From NCBI RefSeq assembly GCF_009741925.1, contig NZ_WPCC01000006.1, positions 1 to 64,000 on the forward strand: a stretch of DNA of 64,000 bases, written 5' to 3'. Both the position numbers and the translations under genes were made by a program. This document shows positions 35,469 through 45,170 of the stretch, one piece after another. This stretch comes from Natronomonas sp. CBA1123 (GTDB lineage Archaea; Halobacteriota; Halobacteria; Halobacteriales; Haloarculaceae). The notes beneath the pieces are model-generated. The model saw nothing but the letters and a program-made list of their open reading frames with translations, was not told the DNA's origin and did not search any database. How positions within the stretch are numbered: position 1 is the stretch's first letter; each line of letters opens with the position of its first letter.

Positions 35469-36566
35469 ATGACATTCGGCTCGGACGACGAGATACACCG
35501 GCGACTCGATTCGGAGGGTCGGCCGCTGGACGACGACTACGAGCCGCCGCTGCCCGACGAGCAGTTGGTGGAGTTGTACGCCGACATGCGGCTGGCACGG
35601 CACTTCGACGAGCGGATGGTCAGCCTCCAGCGACAGGGCCGGGTCGGCACCTACGCCCCGCTGGCTGGACAGGAGGGGTCCCAATTCGGGTCGATGTACG
35701 CCGTCGACGACGCCGACTGGATACTGTACCAGTATCGGGAACACGGCGCCGTCGTCGACCGCGGGCCGCTGGCGGAGTACGTCCGCTACTGGATGGGCCA
35801 CGAATCGGGCAACGCCGCGCTGACCGACCACAACATCGCGCCGCTGAACATCTCCATCGCGGGACACATCCCGCACGCGACTGGAATGGCGTGGGCGTCG
35901 AAACTACAGGGCGACGACAACGCCGTCGTCTGTCACTTCGGCGAGGGGTCGACCAGCGAGGGCGACTTCCACGAGGGGCTGAACTTCGCCGGCGTCTTCG
36001 ACGTGCCCGCGGTGTTCATCTGCAACAACAACGGGTGGGCCATCTCCCACCCGGCGGACGAACAGACCGCCAGCGAGTCGTACGCCGAGAAGGCGGCCGC
36101 CTACGGGCTTCCCGGCGTCGTCGTCGACGGGATGGACCCGCTTGCGACCTACGAGGTCGTTACGGAGGCGCTGGCGAAGGCGAAAGACCCCGACGCCGAG
36201 ACGCGGCCGACGCTCGTCGAGGCCATCCAGTATCGCTTCGGCGCCCACACGACCGCCGACGACCCCACCGCCTACCGCGACGACGAGGAAGTCGAACAGT
36301 GGAAGGAGTGGGACCCGATTCCCCGGATGGAGACGTTCCTCAGAGAACGGGGGTCCCTCGACGAGGAACGCATCGACGCCATCGGCGAGGAGGTGCGGGA
36401 GACGGTCGCCGACGCCATCGACCGCGGGACTGACGTGGAGGCCGACCCCGAGGACCTCTTTGCGGACGCCTACGCCGAACCGACGCCGCGAGTCGAAGAG
36501 GGCCGGGAGTACCTCCAACGACTCCGCGAGGAGTACGGCGACGCCGCGCTGCTCGACGACGAGTAA
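35469..36566 (+). CDS. 2-oxoacid dehydrogenase E1 component, alpha subunit (orphan)
   Basis: A 365-residue thiamine-diphosphate-dependent E1-alpha subunit of the pyruvate/branched-chain 2-oxoacid dehydrogenase family. The ThDP motif runs from GEGSTSEGDFHEGLN to ICNNNGWAIS. GRVGTYAPLAGQEG and RFGAHTTADDPTAYR are family signatures. An E1-beta gene normally follows directly, with E2 and E3 genes near. Here the next gene is unrelated, so its partner must be encoded elsewhere. Confidence 0.9.
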   Translation: MTFGSDDEIHRRLDSEGRPLDDDYEPPLPDEQLVELYADMRLARHFDERMVSLQRQGRVGTYAPLAGQEGSQFGSMYAVDDADWILYQYREHGAVVDRGPLAEYVRYWMGHESGNAALTDHNIAPLNISIAGHIPHATGMAWASKLQGDDNAVVCHFGEGSTSEGDFHEGLNFAGVFDVPAVFICNNNGWAISHPADEQTASESYAEKAAAYGLPGVVVDGMDPLATYEVVTEALAKAKDPDAETRPTLVEAIQYRFGAHTTADDPTAYRDDEEVEQWKEWDPIPRMETFLRERGSLDEERIDAIGEEVRETVADAIDRGTDVEADPEDLFADAYAEPTPRVEEGREYLQRLREEYGDAALLDDE

Positions 36567-36620
36567 CCGTCGCTTCCGCCTCGACAACCTTTATTCCCGG
36601 AAAGCCATAGCGGCTAGCAT

Positions 36621-38189
36621 ATGGATTCGCTTCCGGGTCGGTCGTTCGGTCGGGTGACCGCACCCGAACTCGCGGTGTTCGTCTCCGGCGTGGCGAGTAT
36701 GGGACTCGAGATACTCGCCGGTCGCATGGTCGCTCCCCAGTTCGGCAGCAGTATCTACACCTGGGGGAGCATCATCGGCGTGTTCCTCGCGGCACTGAGT
36801 CTCGGCTATCACTTCGGCGGCAAGCGCGCCGCCGAGCGGGCCAGCGTCAACCGTCTGACGTGGCTGTTGCTCGGGACGGCTGCCTACGTCGCGCTGTTGA
36901 TTTTTGCCGGTGACTTGCTGTTGGCGGCGGGGTCGTCGTTCCCGTTACCCAGTCGATTCGCCTCGCTACCGGCCATCACGCTACTGTTCGGCCCGCCGAC
37001 GTACCTGCTCGGCTTCATCAGTCCCTACGCGGCCGAGTTGACGAACACCGACGAAATCGGCGAGGCCTCCGGTCGGGTGTACGCAGTCGGCACTGTCGGG
37101 AGCATCCTCGGTGCCTTCGGAACCACCTTCTTCCTCATCCCGTCGCTCGGTATCGAGGCCATTAGTTTCCTGTTCGGCCTGCTGTTGGTCGGCACCGCAC
37201 TGTCCATCTCGTTGCCGAGGATGAACCGCGAACCGCTGTTCGCTACGGTCGGCGTCACGGTGCTCCTCGTCGCCGCCATCGGTAGCGGCGCCGTCGGCGT
37301 CTCGACGGGCGGACAGGTCGTCTACCAGACCCAGACGCCGTATCAGGAACTCGAAGTGGCAGACCTCGGCGACACCCGAACGCTGTATCTCGACGGCCAA
37401 CGCCACAGCGCGATGGACCTCGACGACCCGAACCGCCACGTCTTCGAGTACACACGATACTTCCACATGCCGTATCTGTTCGCGAAGGACCCCGACGACA
37501 TCGACAGAGTGCTGTTCGTCGGCGGTGGCGGTTTCACTGGCCCGAAACGGTTCGCCGCCGAGTACAACGCCACCGTCGACGTGGTGGAAATCGACCCCGA
37601 AGTCATCGACGTAGCCAAGGAGTACTTCCGCGTCGAGGAGTCGGAGCAACTCAACATCCACAACGGCGACGGTCGACGATACCTCCGGAACACGAACCAC
37701 ACCTACGACCTCATCGTCCTCGACGCCTACAAGAAGGACAAGGTGCCGTTCCAGTTGACGACGGTGGAGTTCATGCAGTTGACCAACGACCGCCTCTCGG
37801 AGGACGGCATCCTGTTTGCGAACATCATCTCCGCGCCGAGCGGACCCGCCTCCGATTTCTACCGCGCTGAGTACCGGACGATGGAGCAGGTGTACCCGCA
37901 GGTGTACAGTTTCCCGACGGCGGGCGGGAGCGTCGTCCAGAACATCGAGGTCGTCGCCACGAAGAACCCCGGGCAGGTGACTGAGGCCGAGCTCCGCGAA
38001 CGGAACCGCCAGCGCGACATCGGTATCGACCTCGAGAGCGAAATCGGGAGCTATCGGAACGACGAACCGACCGACGACGTGCCGATACTCAGAGACGACC
38101 GTGCGCCGGTCGACAGCCTGCTGGACCCGATGGTGGGCCAGCGGTACGTCATCGAGCAGACGGCACCCGGAAACGAGACGGCCGGCTGA
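36621..38189 (+). CDS. Membrane-fused spermidine synthase-like protein
   Basis: A 522-residue protein. The first 225 residues hold about seven hydrophobic segments, beginning ELAVFVSGVASMGLEILAGR, the usual start of this fused family. The C-terminal half is a spermidine-synthase-type Rossmann domain with VLFVGGGGFTGPKRF, VDVVEIDPEVIDVA and LIVLDAYKKDKVPFQLTT. The catalytic Asp of classical aminopropyltransferases appears in LDAYKKD. Whether it makes polyamines is unknown. Confidence 0.85.
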   Translation: MDSLPGRSFGRVTAPELAVFVSGVASMGLEILAGRMVAPQFGSSIYTWGSIIGVFLAALSLGYHFGGKRAAERASVNRLTWLLLGTAAYVALLIFAGDLLLAAGSSFPLPSRFASLPAITLLFGPPTYLLGFISPYAAELTNTDEIGEASGRVYAVGTVGSILGAFGTTFFLIPSLGIEAISFLFGLLLVGTALSISLPRMNREPLFATVGVTVLLVAAIGSGAVGVSTGGQVVYQTQTPYQELEVADLGDTRTLYLDGQRHSAMDLDDPNRHVFEYTRYFHMPYLFAKDPDDIDRVLFVGGGGFTGPKRFAAEYNATVDVVEIDPEVIDVAKEYFRVEESEQLNIHNGDGRRYLRNTNHTYDLIVLDAYKKDKVPFQLTTVEFMQLTNDRLSEDGILFANIISAPSGPASDFYRAEYRTMEQVYPQVYSFPTAGGSVVQNIEVVATKNPGQVTEAELRERNRQRDIGIDLESEIGSYRNDEPTDDVPILRDDRAPVDSLLDPMVGQRYVIEQTAPGNETAG

Positions 38190-38195
38190 ACGCCG

Positions 38196-40609
38196 TCAGC
38201 CACTCTCGGCGTCTGAGAGGGCGGAGTGGTCGACCTCGTAAATCGTCACCGCCTCGTTCTCGAAGGCGACCGATAACTCCGGCCGTTCGTCGAACGCCCG
38301 GAGGTTCTCGCCGTACTGTTCGCGCTCGTTGGGACCCACGTAGACGTACTGCACGTCGTAAGTTTGGAGTGTCGCTGCGGCGTCGGACCACGGCCCGTCG
38401 TAGACGGCGTCGACCTCCTCGGCGCGGCGCTCGAACGCCTCGACGCCGCGATACCCTTGCTGGTGGTCCCACCCGATGACCGCGGGCACGCCGGTCAGCG
38501 TCGAGGCGGGACTGCTCCAGCGGTACGTCGCTCGGCCCGGTGCCTCGACGATGGTCGGCGTCCCCTGCCGGTCGTCGAGCCAGTGGATGGCCTCCATCTC
38601 TTCGGCGTGCCAGCGCTCGTGGGTCGCCAGTCCGTCGAGGGTCGCCTCGCGGTCGGCGGCCGCGTCGGAGCCGACCTCGCCGGCGAACGTCAGGACGGCG
38701 AACGGACTGCTCAGGAGGATGACCGCGACGACGAGTGTTCCAGCGACCACAGCGGAGCGCGTCGGCGTCGGCATCGAAGGGATTCGGCCGCTCGGCACCT
38801 CGTCGCCGCCGTCGGCGCGGGCGGCGCCTTCAGCCCGAGCGTCCGAGGATTCCGTCGACAGTCGCTCCGCGAGATACTGACGTGCGTCCGTGAGGACGAG
38901 CGCGCTCGCACCGCCCATCCCCGCCGCGGCCAGCGTCCACCCCTGGACGGCGACCTTCAGCGTCGTGTTCCAGCGAATCTGGGTCGGCGGCCACACCTTT
39001 GCGTAGACGATTTCCATCGAGAGAATCAGCCCGACACCGGCGACGAGCAACAGTCCCTCGAAGCCGATGCGGTCCGTTCGGAGGAGCCACCACGCGCCGA
39101 GCAACAGCGGGCCGGTGACCGCCAGCACCGCGAAGTCGACGACCCAGAGCAAGGCGGCGACGGCGGCCAGCCCCGACAGCGAGACGGCAGCGACGGCGAC
39201 GGGCGAAGCGTCACGAATCGCCTCGCGGCCGCTGTAGAGGAGGTAGCCGGCGAACAGCGCCAGCACGTTGCCGTAGATGACGAGGAACGGCCAGAGGTCG
39301 GTCCGCGGCGGGAGGAAGCCGACACCTTCGTTGGTCGGAACGTTGCCGAAAATGAGGAACGGCGAGGCCAAGGCGACGCCGACCAACCCGACACCGGCCG
39401 CGAGGATGCCGGCGAGGACGATGCGCCACAGTTCGGCGCCGAGCCATTCGAGGCGGTCGGTTTCGAAGTCGGCGTCGAACGTCAGGCGGTCGCCGACGCG
39501 GGGAGGAGCGTCGCCGGGTGGGCGTCGGCGGCAGCGAGTGCGAGCCACGCCAGTCCGACGACGGTCGGCAGCGACCACGTGTTCATGAAGCCGAAGACGC
39601 CCGCGACGAGTCCCATCCCGCCGTAGACGAGGGCGAGACGCCGGCCGCGTTCTTCGGCCGGCGTCAGGTAGTAACTGAGCGCGAGGGCAGCGGCGAAGAG
39701 GATGTAGCCGTTGGCCAGCGCGTGGCCGTGGAGGTCGGACTTCACGAAGGAGTACAGCGGGAACTCCTGGAGGGTGTTCGGGACGACGTAGCGGGTGTAG
39801 AACCACCCCCACTCGAAGGGGTTGCTCAGCCGAACGACGGCCTCCTCGTAGGGCATGTGCCGGACCGCATCGAAGGCGGGCCGACCGTACTCGAGGGCGG
39901 TCTCGCGGGGAAGCAGGCCGAATCCGAGGCGGACGGCGGTCGTCAGCGCGCCCGCGAGGGCGACGAAGAACACGCCGAGTGCGCCGCCGAGACGGTAGGA
40001 GCGACCACGGAGCGCCGTCGCCGCGCCGACGAGTCCGTACGCCGAGACGACGAGGAAGCCGTAGAAAGCGGCGATACCGAGGTTGAAGCCGTACCGCGGC
40101 GCGGTGTCGGTCAACAGCGTGTAAGCTGCGACCTGCATCTGGGTGCCGTAGTAGTACCGTAGCGGTTCGCCTGCGAACCAGAAGTCCTCGGGCGGCAGCG
40201 TCCCTGCACGCAACAGCGCCTTCACCAAGCCGAAGTGGAGGAACTGCTCGCCGCCGGCCGGCGTGATGCCGGCGTTGTACATCCGAAAGGAAACGAGAAA
40301 CAGGAATCCGACGGCGAAGACGGCGTAGCCGCCGGCGACGGCGCGCCACTCCGGTTCGGCGCCGCGGCGATACGCCAGCGCCGACGCCGCGACGACGAGA
40401 CCGAGGCCGACGACGACGGTGTGGAGACCGAAGGTCACCTGTCCGATCCAGAAGACGAACAGGGCAAGCGGGACGACGGCCGCGGGGAGGGCCAGCGCCG
40501 CACCGCGGCGGGGAAGCCGCGGGAAGGCGGCCGCCGCCAGCGGCGCACCGACCGCGGTCAGGGCCGCGAACGCAACGAGCCATTTCAGGACGATAGCGAG
40601 TTCGAGCAC
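38196..40609 (-). pseudogene. DUF2298/Chlor_Arch_YYY membrane protein with a frameshift
   Basis: The N-terminal 375 codons (from ATG 40609, stop 39482) carry the family signature EPLRYYYGTQM and many membrane helices. The protein then continues in another frame from about 39500 (GDRLTFDADFETDRLEW, further helices, GYRGVEAFERRAEEVDAVYD) to the stop at 38196. Rejoined length would be about 800 residues, normal for the family. The switch lies near a run of four C on the coding strand (plus-strand G at 39500-39503); one extra base restores the frame. No start codon suits an independent second gene. Confidence 0.8.
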
Positions 40610-40678
40610 GGGTACGTTCGGCCGCTCTTGGGGCGTAAACCTTCTGGATTTCGGGATGTACCGACCGTCGATGGGTGA

Positions 40679-42013
40679 TTACTCCGTCGACGTATCCGGG
40701 TCCGCTTCGGCGGTCCTGATTCGGAGCGTCGAAATTCGAGCGCCGTCGACGCTCGTCACCTCGACGACGTACCCGTCCGCCTCGATACTGTCGCCGACCT
40801 CAGGGGCCCGCCCGAGACGGGACAGCACCAACCCGGCGAGCGTCTCGAAGCCCTCGCCTTCGAAATCAGTGTCGAGTGCGTCGTTGACGGTCGACAGCGT
40901 GACGGAGCCGTCGGCATCGTAGGTGTCGTCGTCGAGGCTCCGTATCGAGTGTTCGCGCCCTTCGGCGTCGAACTCGTCTCGGAGGTCGCCGACGATGGCC
41001 TCGACGACGTCCTCGACGGTCGCGATGCCTTCGAGGGCCCCCCACTCGTCGATGACGGCGGCCATCTGTCGCTGTTCGTCCCGGAACTGCAAGAGGAGGT
41101 CGTTGACCGTCGTCGTCTCCGGTACGACGACGATGTCGCGTGCGAGGTCGCCGGCTGTCGCCGACTCCGACCCGGTCTCGCTGGCGCGGAGCACGTCTTT
41201 CACGTCGACGAACCCGACCACGCGGTCGGCGTCGTCGGCCTCGACGACGGGATAGCGCGTGTGCTCGGCGTCGAGAACCATCGTCCGCAACTCCGACAGC
41301 GACAGGTCGGCCGGAACGCTCACCACGTCCGGCCGCGGCACCATCACCTCCCGAACCACGGTGTCGTCGAGGTCGAAGACCCGCTCTATCATGTCGACTT
41401 CGGCCATCTCGACGTGGCCCTCTTCTCCCGACCGCATCAGCACGCGCCGGATTTCGCGCTCTTCGAGCGTCTCGTCGCTCTCGGAGGCCGGCGGGATGCC
41501 GAGCAGTCGGGTGAAGGCGTTGGCGGTGCCGTTGAACACGACGATGCCGGGTTTGAACAGGTAATAGGAGAGTTTCATCGGCGGCGCCAACAGCAGCGAG
41601 ACGCGCTCGGCGTCGGCGATGGCGATAGTCTTCGGTGCGAGTTCGCCGAAGACGACGTGGAGGAACGTGATGAAACTGAAGCCGATTGCGAACGCCACGA
41701 GGTGGATGAGACTCGCCGGTAGCAGTGATTCGAGAACCGGCTCGATGAGCGCTGCGACGGCCGGTTCGCCGATCCACCCGAGACCGAGCGAGGCGATGGT
41801 GATACCGAGCTGCGTCGCCGCGAGATAGTCGTCGAGGTTCTCCATCACGTCCTGTAGGACGCCGGAGCCGGCACGGCCCTCCTCGGCCAGTTGTTCGACC
41901 GACGTGGACCGAACCCGGACGAAGGCGAACTCCGAGGCGACGAAAAAGCCGTTCAGGACGACCAAGAACAGAGCGAGGAGGACTCGCGCCGCGGAGAAGG
42001 CGACGTCTACCAT
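40679..42013 (-). CDS. CNNM/HlyC-CorC family membrane protein with CBS domains
   Basis: A 444-residue protein with an N-terminal DUF21/CNNM transmembrane domain to about residue 190 (ALFLVVLNGFFVASEFAFVR). A pair of CBS domains follows at about 205-330 (VREVMVPRPDVVSVPADLSL) and a CorC/HlyC C-terminal domain at about 350-440. Relatives are implicated in magnesium or cobalt efflux. The ATG at 42013 overlaps the stop of a 16-codon upstream ORF, and the TATA-like box is positioned for that upstream ORF. Confidence 0.88.
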   Translation of the reverse strand: MVDVAFSAARVLLALFLVVLNGFFVASEFAFVRVRSTSVEQLAEEGRAGSGVLQDVMENLDDYLAATQLGITIASLGLGWIGEPAVAALIEPVLESLLPASLIHLVAFAIGFSFITFLHVVFGELAPKTIAIADAERVSLLLAPPMKLSYYLFKPGIVVFNGTANAFTRLLGIPPASESDETLEEREIRRVLMRSGEEGHVEMAEVDMIERVFDLDDTVVREVMVPRPDVVSVPADLSLSELRTMVLDAEHTRYPVVEADDADRVVGFVDVKDVLRASETGSESATAGDLARDIVVVPETTTVNDLLLQFRDEQRQMAAVIDEWGALEGIATVEDVVEAIVGDLRDEFDAEGREHSIRSLDDDTYDADGSVTLSTVNDALDTDFEGEGFETLAGLVLSRLGRAPEVGDSIEADGYVVEVTSVDGARISTLRIRTAEADPDTSTE

Positions 42014-42057
42014 CGTCGCCTCCGAGGCGTGCGTCCGTTCGAGTATCGAGTGACCAT
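42007..42057 (-). CDS. Leaderless 16-codon Arg-rich uORF
   Basis: A mini-ORF runs from ATG 42055-42057 to TAG 42007-42009 and reads MVTRYSNGRTPRRRRW. It contains four consecutive Arg codons, two Arg codons earlier, and a final Trp. The ATG is 27 nt downstream of the TATA-like box centre at 42084, where a leaderless transcript would begin. Its stop lies inside ATGGTAG, overlapping the ATG of the CNNM-type gene. It may couple or attenuate translation of that gene, or the mRNA simply has a 44-nt leader. Confidence 0.45.
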   Translation of the reverse strand: MVTRYSNGRTPRRRRW

Positions 42058-42080
42058 ACTGCCGTCTCGTGGGGGTGATT

Positions 42081-42087
42081 ATTAAAA
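42081..42087 (-). promoter_or_regulatory. TATA-like box upstream of the uORF/CNNM gene
   Basis: Read leftward it is TTTTAAT. The 27-nt spacing to the uORF ATG fits haloarchaeal leaderless initiation; the main gene ATG is about 71 nt away. Confidence 0.55.
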
Positions 42088-42213
42088 CGAGGCCGTCGGG
42101 AATCGGTCGAAACCCGTTCCTGCGCCCTCAGTAGTGCCGTCGCTATCGGAGCAGTCCTCGAAAGAAGCGAAGTTACGCGGCGTCGCCGTGTGGCGACGGT
42201 GCAGTAACCGTAA

Positions 42214-42408
42214 TTACGCGCGGACGACGTTCGTCGCGCGGGGGCCCTTGGGGGCCTGTTCGATCTCGAATTCGATTTCCGTCCCTTCCGTCAGATCCTC
42301 ACCGCCAACGTCCTCCATGTGGAAGAAAACGTCGTCGTCAGAGTCCTCAGTCGCGATGAAACCGTAGCCGCCTGTGTCGTTGAAGAAATCAACCTTACCG
42401 TTTACCAT
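42214..42408 (-). CDS. cspA: Cold shock domain protein CspA
   Basis: A 64-residue cold-shock protein with both RNA-binding motifs, GGYGFIA (RNP1) and DDVFFHM (RNP2), in a five-strand OB fold. It binds single-stranded RNA or DNA. It starts MVNGKVDFF. The stretch upstream (42409-42600) is unusually AT-rich for this window, as often found at strong or regulated promoters. It carries a TATA-like CTTATCC about 28 nt before the ATG. Confidence 0.95.
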   Translation of the reverse strand: MVNGKVDFFNDTGGYGFIATEDSDDDVFFHMEDVGGEDLTEGTEIEFEIEQAPKGPRATNVVRA

Positions 42409-42644
42409 TGCAATTAATTCGAATAGCGGTGTACGGATAAGGGTTCCGCATCTGTTTTCTATTTCGCAGAATTAGTGTACGAGTATTTACTATAGAACGT
42501 TTTTGAGACACAATACGGATTGTGTGGGAGATTTTGAGAAATCGTGTCCGATTCGGAATAAACACCAACGAATCCGACAGAACCCGTAGTTTTCATTAGT
42601 CCGACATATCGTGTGAACGGTACACAGAGACACGGGCCACTGAG

Positions 42645-43613
42645 TTACTCAGCGTCGTCACTCGGAAAGATGCTCTCGGGAAGGTACGCCGACACCGTCC
42701 ACGTCGGTCGGTTCACGACCTGGTTGATTTTCAAATCGACCGTGGCAGAACAGAGGAGATACGCCTTCTCGCGGGTGAGTCCCCGCTCCGCTTCGAGGTG
42801 GTCAATCATGTGCCGGACGGCCAGTTCGGTCGCTTCCATGAGGTCGTCTGCGACCCCTGTCGTCCCGTAGGTCGGTTCGTCGGCACCCGTCGCCGTGAAC
42901 GGCCCTGTCGTCTCGAACTGTGGGCCGTCGATGTCCATATCGGACCGAACGGAGAGGCGAGCGGTGACGTCCATCGGCGCCTCGATACCGGTCCCACACA
43001 CCTCGCCGTCGCCCTGTGCCGCGTGGCAGTCGCCAATGCTGAGCAGCGCACCCTCGGTCTCGACCGGGAGGTACAGCGTCGACCCCGCGGTGAGGTGTTT
43101 GATGTCTATGTTCCCGCCCACCCGCCTCGGTGGGACGGTGCTGTGGGTCCCCGGTTCCGACGGCGCGACGCCGACGACACCCGGAAACGGGTGTAGTGGA
43201 ACTTCGATTCCGTTCGCGAACCGGCCGACATCGCCCTCGAGGTCCCACACGTGGAGCCCGGGGTCGTCGAACGCCTCGGGAAGCAGTCCCTTCCCTGCAT
43301 CGCCCGGATAGAAGTAGCTCACACCGAACCCCTTGTGCTGGAACTCGAGGAACTCGACGGCGAGTACGTCACCCGGTTCGGCGCCCTCGATTCGAACGGG
43401 GCCGGTCAACGGATGCCCTTCGAAGGACATCGTCTCGAGGTCTTCGGCCGTCGATTCGCTGTCGAAGTGACCGTCCGGTGCCCCTCGACAGTCGAATCGT
43501 ACGACTGACCCCGGTTCGACCGACGCGATGGGGTCGAGAGCGTTGCTCCAGGTTCGATGGACGTTCTCGTCTCGGGCGCTTATCTCCCGGTCGGCGGTGA
43601 ATTCCGGTGACAT
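42645..43613 (-). CDS. Acetamidase/formamidase family protein (short form)
   Basis: A 322-residue FmdA/AmdA-family amidase. It has the family motifs FEGHPLTGPVRIEGAEPGD, PPRRVGGNIDIKHLTAG, LLSIGDCHAAQGDGEVCGT and LLCSATVDLKINQVV. It lacks the CxxC-containing insert seen in the 434-residue paralogue at 4981-6285. The ATG at 43613 is chosen because the family begins there; a further in-frame start at 43667 adds a non-conserved stretch. It has no neighbouring amide-transport genes. Confidence 0.85.
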   Translation of the reverse strand: MSPEFTADREISARDENVHRTWSNALDPIASVEPGSVVRFDCRGAPDGHFDSESTAEDLETMSFEGHPLTGPVRIEGAEPGDVLAVEFLEFQHKGFGVSYFYPGDAGKGLLPEAFDDPGLHVWDLEGDVGRFANGIEVPLHPFPGVVGVAPSEPGTHSTVPPRRVGGNIDIKHLTAGSTLYLPVETEGALLSIGDCHAAQGDGEVCGTGIEAPMDVTARLSVRSDMDIDGPQFETTGPFTATGADEPTYGTTGVADDLMEATELAVRHMIDHLEAERGLTREKAYLLCSATVDLKINQVVNRPTWTVSAYLPESIFPSDDAE

Positions 43614-43835
43614 ACCCGACGAACGGACCGAGTGGGCTAAGAACTGTTCACTGGCCCCGGGGACCACCGGGTTACCGAGCGTCAGAACCGTTCGCAGTCG
43701 TCAATCCACTAGCGGATTCGACTTGACGGTTCTACCTCGAGGGCGTCACGTTCTATCGCTGCTGGGACTTGGCTTACTCACGTCCGCTCGGTTTTGAAAC
43801 TCCATAACTAATGACGTATCCCTACTGCTACCGAT

Positions 43836-44069
43836 ATGGAGACCACTACAATCGCGGCGTCGGTCGAACACCAGTTGTCGGCCGGGGTTGCTAGCTTGGT
43901 CCCGCTACAATTATCAGGCGATTTCCTTCAGTGGGCGGTCATATTTTTCGTAATTGCAATCGTCGCAGCAGTCCTCGGTGCACGCGGGGTCGCCGGAGTC
44001 ACGATGACCATCGCAAAGTGGTTCGTCATCATCTTCTTGGTGTTGGCTGTGATTTCGCTTCTCCTTTGA
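43836..44069 (+). CDS. DUF1328 small membrane protein
   Basis: A 77-residue protein with two hydrophobic helices ([20 protein letters not shown] and [18 protein letters not shown]). The pattern GARGVAG followed by AKWFV is typical of the DUF1328/YtjA family. Its role is unknown. The 222-bp spacer upstream contains a TATA-like stretch near 43805 (CATAACTAA). Confidence 0.85.
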   Translation: METTTIAASVEHQLSAGVASLVPLQLSGDFLQWAVIFFVIAIVAAVLGARGVAGVTMTIAKWFVIIFLVLAVISLLL

Positions 44070-44285
44070 GCACCCCGAACGACAGCGGGGACGCCACCAC
44101 ACGTCGTTAAACGACCTCACGTCAGAAATCACCTAAGAGACTGGCACCGGTCTCACGACTCGTCTTCTATGCATAGTCGCTCCCGACACGCCGCAGGGAG
44201 CCACTCGGTTCGGCACTGCCGCCAGCGGCGCCGGCACCAGTGAACCAACCGAACACCCATGTCGTCGCGGCACGTATAGACATCA

Positions 44286-45170
44286 ATGCGTGTTCTCGTC
44301 GTTGGAGCGACCGGGTTCGTCGGCGGGCGGCTCGTCGAGTCACTGCGCTCGGCCGGCCACGAAGTCGTTGCCTTCTCCAGAAGCGCGAGTCAGTCGAGGT
44401 TCCCGGACGACGTTGAAATATTCGAAGGCGACCTCAGTAATCCGGCATCGCTGGAGGGGCTCTGTGAGGGAATCGACGCGGCCTACTACTTGATTCACTC
44501 GCTGACGGCCGAGAATTTCGCGGAGTTAGACCGGACCTACGCCCGCCGGTTCCGAGAACTAGCATCGGAAGCCGGCGTCGACAGAGTGATTTACCTGAGC
44601 GGCATCAGCGGCGACGAACGAAACCTCTCGCCACACCTCGCCTCCCGCCGAGAGGTCGAGTCGGTGCTCGAAACCGGGAGCTTCGATTTAACCGTCCTCC
44701 GAGCAGCGATTATCATCGGTTCCGGCAGCGCGAGCTTCCGCATCGTCGACGACCTCACCGACCGCCTACCCGTGATGACGGTCCCGAAGTGGGTGCGGAC
44801 ACCGTGTCAGCCGATTGGCATCGACGATGCCATCGCCTACCTAATCGGCGTCCTCGACGTCGAAGAGACTCGAGGCGGTATCTACGACATCGGCGCGCCG
44901 ACAGTGTGGTCCTACGAGTCACTGCTCAAATTGACCGCCAAGGAGAAAGGAAAGCGTGTCCTAATCGTGCCGGTTCCGATAATGTCTCCGGCACTGTCTT
45001 CACACTGGCTCCGACTGACGACGGACGTCCAGTACGACATCGCCCGGCCGTTAGTCGAGAGTATGCGAAACCCCGTGACCGTCGACCCCAAGCGGGACCT
45101 GCAGTCGGTCGTTCCCATCGAGCAGACGCCGGTCGAGGTGGCAGTCCAGCAAGCGCTTGCAGAAGGCTAA
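44286..45170 (+). CDS. NAD(P)-binding atypical SDR protein (NmrA/YbjT-like)
   Basis: A 294-residue Rossmann-fold protein with the dinucleotide motif VVGATGFVGGRLVESL at the N-terminus. YYLIHSLTAENFAELDR and VIYLSGISGDER are the atypical-SDR signatures, and AIIIGSGSASFRIV follows. It is expected to bind NAD(P)H; its reaction is unknown. It converges on the next gene with adjacent stops. Confidence 0.88.
   Translation: MRVLVVGATGFVGGRLVESLRSAGHEVVAFSRSASQSRFPDDVEIFEGDLSNPASLEGLCEGIDAAYYLIHSLTAENFAELDRTYARRFRELASEAGVDRVIYLSGISGDERNLSPHLASRREVESVLETGSFDLTVLRAAIIIGSGSASFRIVDDLTDRLPVMTVPKWVRTPCQPIGIDDAIAYLIGVLDVEETRGGIYDIGAPTVWSYESLLKLTAKEKGKRVLIVPVPIMSPALSSHWLRLTTDVQYDIARPLVESMRNPVTVDPKRDLQSVVPIEQTPVEVAVQQALAEG

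Noticed and set aside
39530-40583. First half of a 795-codon minus-strand frame
   Set aside because: This part is a shadow of the DUF2298 N-terminal frame (Arg/Pro-rich); only its part from about 39500 down to 38196 is coding.
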